From an uncultured delta proteobacterium (GTDB lineage: Bacteria > Myxococcota_A > Bradymonadia > REDH01), in the NCBI GenBank assembly GCA_903873545.1, contig CAIQPA010000500.1:1-5191 (forward strand): a DNA stretch of 5,191 nt, read 5' to 3'. Both the position numbers and the translations under genes were made by a program. Positions 1 to 4,145 of the stretch are shown piece after piece (the stretch's first letter is position 1; every line of letters begins with the position of its first letter). Under the pieces are notes generated by a model. That model saw nothing but the letters and a program-made list of their open reading frames with translations. It searched no databases and was not told the DNA's origin.

Positions 1-200
1 AGCGCGTTGCGGGAGCGGTCGAGCAGCGGCTCCAGGTGGCGAAACATGAAGGCTACGGGCTGCTCCTCCATGAGGTCGCGGAGCGCCTGTTGTCGCGCCA
101 TCAGGAGGCGGGGTGTTGCGCCGTAGGAGCCGTGATTGAGGAAGGTCCAGGCGGGGTCGAGCCGCCAGTGCGAGAGCGGCGCTGCCGGCTCGCGGAACAT
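1..200 (-). CDS. Class V aminotransferase, isopenicillin-N-epimerase-like (N-terminal part only)
   Basis: The first 66 codons of a leftward gene cut by the window edge. The peptide begins MFREPAAPLSHWRLDP and continues with FLNHGSYGATPR (residues 20-31) and then EEQPVAFMFRHLEPLLDR (about 45-62). The FLNHGSYGA block followed by a helix and a QPV...F.R.LEPLLD stretch is the characteristic N-terminus of class V, fold-type I PLP enzymes annotated as isopenicillin N epimerase or aminotransferase class V. The Schiff-base lysine and most of the PLP pocket lie outside the window, so catalysis cannot be checked. There is no signal peptide, so it is presumably cytoplasmic. The ATG at 200-198 lies two bases after the TAG stop of the preceding lipoprotein gene (TAG-CC-ATG) with no strong Shine-Dalgarno, which suggests reinitiation by ribosomes finishing the upstream gene. 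The substrate is unknown: most members carrying this name are not in beta-lactam pathways, and cysteine desulfurase-like or racemase activity is equally possible. Confidence 0.82.
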   Translation of the reverse strand, partial: MFREPAAPLSHWRLDPAWTFLNHGSYGATPRLLMARQQALRDLMEEQPVAFMFRHLEPLLDRSRNA

Positions 201-202
201 GG

Positions 203-1321
203 CTACTCGACGCAGCGGGGCGGCAGGCCGGGCGTCCCGTAGTCGCCCGGAACCGGCGTGAGACTGACTTCTGCGTTTGCGTTGTAGCGGAGTGCCTCCA
301 CCTGGCTCGTCACGCACCAGTCGTCGGTCCAGGTGCCGCCGCGGTAGAGACGCTGCAGTGACTGCGACTCCACAACATCGCTCGCGGTGTACTCCACGCA
401 GTCGAGGACGCGGCCCCGGGTGTCGTAGAGGATGATCTCGTCCGCGTTGTTCCCGATGGCCATGAAGCAGCGATCGAAGACGTAGTAGTGGAGGCCCTGG
501 TAGGGCTTGCAGAAGGGGTCGGCGGCGCAGGCCGGGTCGATCTGGGTCTTCTGGTAGAAGGTGAAGAACTCGTAGGGGTCGATGGTCGAGTCGGAGGGGA
601 CATCGAAGAAGGAGCCGACCTCGCTCAGGGTTCCACAGACCGCGTCGCCGCCGAAGGAGCCGGTCGGCGGTGGGGCACCGATGGTGAACTGGTCGGTGTC
701 GGCATCGGCCACTCGGACGCCGTTGAGGTTGAAGGCAGAGGCGCCCATGGCGATGACCTCGAACCACTCGGTGGCGGTGCCACGGCCCTCTGCGTTGTTC
801 GGGTTGATCTGGATCTCGGTGATGTAGAAGGTGCTCGTCGGGTCTCGGCGCGGGCAGCTGAAGGTCTTGATTCCGACGCCGGCGGGCGGGGTGGGCGTCT
901 CGGTGGGCGTCCAGACGACGGGCGGCTCCGGGCGGGTGTCGACGGTGGTATCGGCGGCCGTGTCGGGCGCGGTGTCGACAGCGGTGTCGGCGGTCGTGTC
1001 GGCAACGGTGTCCGGGGTCGTGTCGGGCGCGGTGTCGGCACCGGTGTCCGGGGTCGTGTCGGCGAGGTCGGTGTCGGCACCGGTGTCGCCAGAGCCGCTG
1101 TCGGTGAGGTCGGTATCGGAGCCGGAGCCCGTGTCATCGCCCGTCGTGTCGACGGGGTCGGTGCTGGAGTCGAGGCTGGTGTCCGCAGAGCCTGCGCCGG
1201 TGTCGCGGTCGGTGGGGCGGTCGGTGTCGGTGTTGGGGACGAAGATGGCCTTCTCCGTCTCTCCAACACAGGCGGCGAGCAACAGGAGGAGGGCGAGCGG
1301 TGCGCGGTGGGCGGCGGTCAT
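203..1321 (-). CDS. Lipoprotein with Asp/Thr-rich stalk and C-terminal lamin-tail domain
   Basis: A predicted lipoprotein of 372 residues. The N-terminus has one basic residue, then a leucine run ending in a good lipobox, LLLAAC (lipidated Cys at residue 18). Next comes an acidic Asp/Thr/Ser-rich stalk of about 100 residues (31-130) that becomes a strict four-residue xxDT repeat, then a short Pro/Thr hinge (about 131-147). The rest matches a lamin-tail (LTD) domain, about residues 165-345: FYITEIQINPN, then TEWFEVIAMG, FNLNGVRVADADTDQF, AIGNNADEIILYDTRGRVLD and a closing SLQRLYR. LTD is an immunoglobulin-like beta fold found in many secreted bacterial proteins, usually as an accessory or anchoring domain; I see no catalytic motif. 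The mature C-terminal part holds eight cysteines (156, 229, 265, 271, 285, 308, 335, 370), which could pair as disulfides. Start choice: the ATG at 1321 gives the compact signal peptide. A GTG at 1330 in the same frame overlaps the upstream stop (GTGA) and would add three residues. Neither has a clear Shine-Dalgarno, so translation is probably coupled. Confidence 0.86.
   Translation of the reverse strand: MTAAHRAPLALLLLLAACVGETEKAIFVPNTDTDRPTDRDTGAGSADTSLDSSTDPVDTTGDDTGSGSDTDLTDSGSGDTGADTDLADTTPDTGADTAPDTTPDTVADTTADTAVDTAPDTAADTTVDTRPEPPVVWTPTETPTPPAGVGIKTFSCPRRDPTSTFYITEIQINPNNAEGRGTATEWFEVIAMGASAFNLNGVRVADADTDQFTIGAPPPTGSFGGDAVCGTLSEVGSFFDVPSDSTIDPYEFFTFYQKTQIDPACAADPFCKPYQGLHYYVFDRCFMAIGNNADEIILYDTRGRVLDCVEYTASDVVESQSLQRLYRGGTWTDDWCVTSQVEALRYNANAEVSLTPVPGDYGTPGLPPRCVE
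935..1054 (-). repeat. Ten tandem 12-bp units coding for xxDT tetrapeptides
   Basis: Inside the lamin-tail lipoprotein gene, residues 90-129 read as ten successive tetrapeptides ending in Asp-Thr: TPDT, GADT, APDT, TPDT, VADT, TADT, AVDT, APDT, AADT, TVDT. On the plus strand this appears as recurring GGTGTCGG/CGTGTCGG words every 12 bases. The repeat keeps the reading frame and forms the outer half of the acidic stalk between the lipid anchor and the LTD domain. A less regular Asp/Thr/Ser-rich extension continues up to about 1231. Such a segment is probably unstructured and extended; it may be O-glycosylated, but that is inference. Confidence 0.85.
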
Positions 1322-1326
1322 GGCTG

Positions 1327-2457
1327 TCACGGGGTGGGCTCGGGAGCCAGAGAGCGGGCGGCGGCGCAGCCGGCAAGCTGGAGGCGGGCGGCGTCTGCCG
1401 CATCTAGCGCAGATGGTGAGAATGCAAAGGGTGGGGCGACGCTGTCACCAACTGTGCACACAAAGGTGGCGGCCGCGAGGTAGCTCCCCTCGAGGCTGGG
1501 GTGGCTGCCGTCTGCGGCGTAGAGGCGAAAGAAGAGGCTGGCGCTGTCGAGCGGGTCGCGCCCGGCAGCAAGGTCGTCTTCACGGATGGCGGCAAAGGCT
1601 GCACCCACCGGGACGCGGCGGACGGGATAGCCCGCGGCACGGATCGCCTGCTCCATCTGGGCGTAGCCCTCCGCGAGCAGGTTGTTCATGGTGAGGAAGT
1701 CGGGGAAGCGATCGGGGTTGGTGCTGTCGCCGTTGCGGCGTCCCCAGGTCTGAAAGAGGAGGGTCGTAGCGCCATGCTCGGTGGCGCGGCGGGCCAGTTC
1801 GACCGAGGCGGCCACCGAGTCGATGCGCTCCGGCTGGCTCTCGGGGAAGCCGGGAACCTGGCTCTGGTCCTGCAGCACCACGAAGGTCCAGCTCGGGTAG
1901 GGGCCGGTGCCGAGGAAGGCTGCAAGCGGGGTGCCCTCGGTGGCGGCGTCGGAGGCATGTTGCGGGAGCCGGTAGCCGCCCGAGGAAACGCGGCTTGCGG
2001 TCACGATGGGGGCGCCAGGGAGGCTCGTGGCGAAGGAGGCGACCAGCTGATCGAGGTCGTTGTAGTAGGTGTAGCTGTTGCCGACGAAGAGGAGCTCTTG
2101 CGGGATGGGCGGGTTGGTGTCGACCGACGTGTCTTCCGAGATGTCGGGGGCGGTGTCGGCGCTGCTATCGGCCGAATCTTCCGTGGTGTCGGGGGCGGTG
2201 TCGGCGCTGCTATCGGCCGCGTCTTCCGTGGTGTCGGAGGTCGTGTCGACCGTGGTATCGGCGCTGCCCTCCGTCGTGTCGGAGGTCGTGTCGACCGTGG
2301 CATCGGCGCTGCCTTCCGACGTGTCGGCGGAGGTATCAACCGTCGCATCCGCGCTGCCCTCCGTCGTGTCGGCGGCGGACCGTGGAGACGACGAAGCGCC
2401 GCAGCCGGAGGCGGCTACAGCGAGGGTAAGGAGGGCAACGAAGAGGAGCTGTTTCAT
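1327..2457 (-). CDS. Lipoprotein with repetitive acidic stalk and SGNH/GDSL-type hydrolase domain
   Basis: A protein of 376 residues. The signal peptide MKQLLFVALLTLAVAASGC ends in an acceptable lipobox (ASGC, Cys19). Residues 30-114 are an Asp/Ser/Thr/Ala/Glu stalk made of 15-residue tandem repeats. The remaining part, about 120-370, fits the SGNH hydrolase superfamily: block I is LLFVGNSYTYYND with the presumed nucleophile Ser128, a glycine-containing block II is around RVSSGGYRL (156-164), VVLQDQSQ (193-200) sits where block III is expected, and DGSHPSLEGSYLAA carries the Asp316...His319 pair of block V. The family includes esterases, lipases and carbohydrate acetylesterases. The LQDQS form of block III lacks the classical GxND Asn and recalls DUF4886-type branches, so the substrate is open. 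Predicted location is the outer or inner membrane surface. The gene starts 63 bp after the VWA gene, with only a weak GAG-like ribosome site, and its TGA overlaps the possible GTG start of the next gene. No terminator-like hairpin is visible in the 63-bp gap, which supports cotranscription. Confidence 0.85.
   Translation of the reverse strand: MKQLLFVALLTLAVAASGCGASSSPRSAADTTEGSADATVDTSADTSEGSADATVDTTSDTTEGSADTTVDTTSDTTEDAADSSADTAPDTTEDSADSSADTAPDISEDTSVDTNPPIPQELLFVGNSYTYYNDLDQLVASFATSLPGAPIVTASRVSSGGYRLPQHASDAATEGTPLAAFLGTGPYPSWTFVVLQDQSQVPGFPESQPERIDSVAASVELARRATEHGATTLLFQTWGRRNGDSTNPDRFPDFLTMNNLLAEGYAQMEQAIRAAGYPVRRVPVGAAFAAIREDDLAAGRDPLDSASLFFRLYAADGSHPSLEGSYLAAATFVCTVGDSVAPPFAFSPSALDAADAARLQLAGCAAARSLAPEPTP
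2116..2364 (-). repeat. Five and a half tandem 45-bp repeats in the SGNH lipoprotein stalk
   Basis: Residues 32-114 of the SGNH lipoprotein contain a 15-residue unit whose glutamate recurs at 33, 48, 63, 78, 93 and 108, exactly 15 apart. Two subtypes exist: TEGSADTTVDTTSDT-like units nearest the membrane anchor and TEDSADSSADTAPDT-like units nearer the enzyme domain. At the DNA level adjacent units of the same subtype are almost identical; for example the word GTCGGGGGCGGTGTCGGCGC occurs in both of two neighbouring units. This points to recent duplication within the stalk. The repeat preserves frame (45 is a multiple of three), so copy-number changes would only lengthen or shorten the stalk. 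Confidence 0.9.
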
Positions 2458-2520
2458 GGCTCAGAGATTCGCAGGGTTGGCGGTGCCACGCAAGTCTGGT
2501 GCTGCTCCGACCGGCGGGGT

Positions 2521-3858
2521 TCAGGGAGCGAGGATGCGCCAGGGGAGCTGCACCTGTCCGAGCTGGAGGATACCGCGGACTTCGTCGCCGCTGTCGGCCA
2601 CATGGCCGGGCTCCGCGTCGCTCGGCGTGCAGGTGTAGGTAGAGGCCTCGTAGCCCTCGGCGAGGCTGTCTGCGAGCTTGGTGAAGAGGGCCTCGAGGGC
2701 AGCAGGATCGGCGACCGAGGCGTAGACACCGCCCGTCTCTTCGGCGAGGCGCTGGAGGTCGCGGAGGGCCTGCGACTGGTCTGCGTCGACGGCGGTCTGC
2801 ATGAGGGCCTGCTCGACGGAGGCGCGACCGAGCCCGATGACATGGACGGTCACATCCTGGCTGTTGGCGAGCTGGGCGACCGAGGCGAGGTCGTGCTCGT
2901 CGGAGAGGTTGTCTTCGCCATCGGAGAGGACGACAACGACCCGCTTCACGGCGAGCTCGTCGATGGTGGGCGGCTCGGGGACAGTGGGGTCGACGGTCAT
3001 GCCGCCACCGCCGTCTGCGTCGAGGCCGGAGCCGTCGTCCACGGTGGGGAGGATGGGCAGGTCGGAGCCGTCGTCCGCGGTGCCGAGGTCGTCGGTGTTG
3101 CCGTCGAAGTCGTCGCCGAGATCGAAGTCTTCGGTCTCGTCGGTATGCTCGCAGAGGCCGAAGTGGGCAGCCATGGCGGTCTCGTAGCCGTTTGCGTCGC
3201 CCGCGGTGCGGGTGATGGTCTCGGCGAGGGCGTCCCAGAGCGGGGTGCCGTATTCACGCGAGCCGTCGACGAGGTTGAGGCCCTGGTCGAGCCGGCCGTT
3301 GCCGGGCGAGAAGTCCATGAGGGTGTTGGTGTCCTGGAAGGCATGAATCTGGTCGGTACCGAAGTCGAAGAGGGCGACGCGGCTGCTGGGGACGCGGGCC
3401 TCGACGCGCTCGAGGAGGGTGCGGGTGGCCGAGACGCGGGCGCGGTCGGGGTCGTGGGGGCAGGTGGTGCAGAGGTCGCCATACTGGCTGGCGGGGTAGG
3501 AGCGCTCCATGGAGCCGGAGTCGTCGAGGAGGACGGCGACGGAGTTGAAGCGGGAGGGGGGCTCGGTGACCTGATCCTGCGGGGTGCAGTCGGTGTAGGT
3601 GCCATCCTGGTTGGCGACCTTGACGGTGAGGAAGGAGGGGAGGCCGATGGACTTCTGCTGGCTGCCGGCGGGGGCAGTGGTCTGCAGGCGGATGCGGCCG
3701 GTGCGGTTGAAGTCGGCGGTGGGGGAGATGCCGAGGAGCTGGAGGCCTGCACCGGTGGCGAGGGAGAGGAGCTGCTCGGGGGTGCAGGCGAGCGAGAGAG
3801 AGGCAGTGGCCGCGGTGGCGGCCGAGAGGAGGAAGAGGCTGCGCTTGAGGGAATGCAT
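2521..3858 (-). CDS. Exported von Willebrand factor A domain protein, probable lipoprotein
   Basis: A protein of 445 residues. The N-terminus MHSLKRSLFLLSAATAATASLSLAC is a signal peptide; Cys25 may be lipidated, but the box SLAC lacks the usual Leu at -3, so cleavage by signal peptidase I is possible. Residues about 45-100 form an N-terminal beta-rich segment. The VWA fold runs about 104-405 with a complete MIDAS metal site: LLDDSGSM (Asp112, Ser114, Ser116), YGTPLWDAL (Thr205) and VVVLSDGEDN (Asp313). It ends with HVIGLG and a typical last helix, GGVYASVADPAALEALFTKL. Two insertions are unusual: a CTTC motif at 130-133 shortly after the MIDAS loop, and an Asp-rich loop at about 237-300 between Thr205 and Asp313. 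MIDAS domains bind Mg or Mn and mediate protein-protein adhesion; the ligand is unknown. Start: the ATG at 3858 has AGGAG six bases upstream. An in-frame TTG at 3864 directly abuts that site and is unlikely. This is the first gene of the leftward cluster. Confidence 0.9.
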   Translation of the reverse strand: MHSLKRSLFLLSAATAATASLSLACTPEQLLSLATGAGLQLLGISPTADFNRTGRIRLQTTAPAGSQQKSIGLPSFLTVKVANQDGTYTDCTPQDQVTEPPSRFNSVAVLLDDSGSMERSYPASQYGDLCTTCPHDPDRARVSATRTLLERVEARVPSSRVALFDFGTDQIHAFQDTNTLMDFSPGNGRLDQGLNLVDGSREYGTPLWDALAETITRTAGDANGYETAMAAHFGLCEHTDETEDFDLGDDFDGNTDDLGTADDGSDLPILPTVDDGSGLDADGGGGMTVDPTVPEPPTIDELAVKRVVVVLSDGEDNLSDEHDLASVAQLANSQDVTVHVIGLGRASVEQALMQTAVDADQSQALRDLQRLAEETGGVYASVADPAALEALFTKLADSLAEGYEASTYTCTPSDAEPGHVADSGDEVRGILQLGQVQLPWRILAP

Positions 3859-3864
3859 GGACAA

Positions 3865-3869
3865 CTCCT
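3865..3869 (-). promoter_or_regulatory. Ribosome binding site of the VWA gene
   Basis: The minus strand reads AGGAG followed by six bases and then ATG at 3858. This spacing is ideal and decides the start in favour of ATG over the in-frame TTG at 3864. It is the only strong Shine-Dalgarno sequence in the leftward cluster; the downstream genes appear to depend on translational coupling. Confidence 0.85.
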
Positions 3870-3914
3870 GTCTCGAGGCGGGCGATGCTCGCCGTGTGGT
3901 GAGGTAGCGACAGG

Positions 3915-3993
3915 GTGAGCGGCGGGGTTATTCAGCGGAATTTTGCGGGCAGGATGGGTCGCGCGGGGGCGTGTGAGGGTGCGTGAGCGGCGG
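3915..3993. repeat. Direct repeat pair GTGAGCGGCGG
   Basis: The 11-base word GTGAGCGGCGG occurs at 3915-3925 and again at 3983-3993, same orientation, 68 bp apart, flanking the AT-rich island in the divergent intergenic region. It could be a pair of regulator binding sites, but the word is GC-rich and may recur by chance. Confidence 0.35.
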
Positions 3994-4013
3994 CCTCGGC
4001 GAACGAAGTTTGG

Positions 4014-4042
4014 TTGACAGCGGGCAGCGGAGGGGGAACAAG
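4014..4042 (+). promoter_or_regulatory. Possible rightward promoter for the methyltransferase
   Basis: A perfect sigma-70 -35 hexamer TTGACA lies at 4014-4019. With the preferred 17-base spacer the -10 position is AACAAG (4037-4042), which matches the consensus at only three of six bases. It points towards the methyltransferase gene and would give an untranslated leader of roughly 95-100 bases before the GTG start. Only the -35 half is convincing. Confidence 0.35.
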
Positions 4043-4135
4043 GCGGCTCGCCTCCAGGTGCATGCCGTGCGTGGATCTGAGCGCCTCCCACCTGCCCCGA
4101 GTCTCCGTGTCGAACCTGCCTTTCCGTCCTCGCAA

Positions 4136-4140
4136 AGAGG
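4136..4140 (+). promoter_or_regulatory. Ribosome binding site of the RNA methyltransferase gene
   Basis: AGAGG (part of AAAGAGG, 4134-4140) lies five bases upstream of the GTG at 4146. This supports GTG 4146 over the in-frame ATG at 4062 and GTG at 4107, neither of which has a comparable purine-rich site at proper distance. Confidence 0.7.
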
Positions 4141-4145
4141 GTACC

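Larger units (their letters stand above)
3859..4145. other. Divergent intergenic region
   Basis: This 287-bp stretch separates the leftward surface-protein cluster from the rightward methyltransferase gene and must hold promoters for both. Seen in it: the VWA ribosome site (3865-3869), a hyphenated palindrome GGCGATGCTCGCC (3881-3893), a small AT-rich island TTATTCAGCGGAATTTT (3928-3944) that is the likeliest place for a leftward -10 element, two exact copies of GTGAGCGGCGG (3915-3925 and 3983-3993), a TTGACA hexamer (4014-4019), a second short hairpin AGGCGGCTCGCCT (4041-4053), and the methyltransferase ribosome site (4136-4140). No tRNA, riboswitch or convincing small open frame was seen. 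An in-frame ATG at 4062 would extend the methyltransferase into this region but has no good ribosome site. Confidence 0.7.

Noticed and set aside
488..1483. A 331-codon Gly/Val-repeat plus-strand frame resembling a low-complexity protein
   Set aside because: The repeats mirror the xxDT repeats of the lamin-tail gene on the other strand; no independent ribosome site or domain was seen.
2116..2364. Regular repeats considered as a CRISPR array
   Set aside because: Repeats are directly tandem without unique spacers, vary in sequence, and keep a coding frame in the minus strand, so they are a protein repeat.
2458..2520. Possible terminator in the gap between the VWA and SGNH genes
   Set aside because: No GC stem followed by a T run could be found on the minus strand; only short chance complementarities.
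1501..3918. An 805-codon stop-free plus-strand frame
   Set aside because: It lies antisense to both the VWA and SGNH genes, has Gly/Val/Glu-biased composition typical of the complement of Asp/Thr/Ala-rich GC-rich coding sequence, and shows no domain motif. The minus strand has signal peptides, MIDAS and SGNH motifs.
4041..4053. Short hairpin AGGCGGCTCGCCT as a riboswitch or attenuator
   Set aside because: A 5-bp stem with a 3-base loop is expected by chance in such GC-rich DNA and there is no T run or conserved riboswitch core nearby.
4062..4145. N-terminal extension of the methyltransferase from ATG 4062
   Set aside because: The frame is open, but this start lacks a well-spaced ribosome site, while GTG 4146 has AGAGG five bases upstream. 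It is kept only as an alternative.
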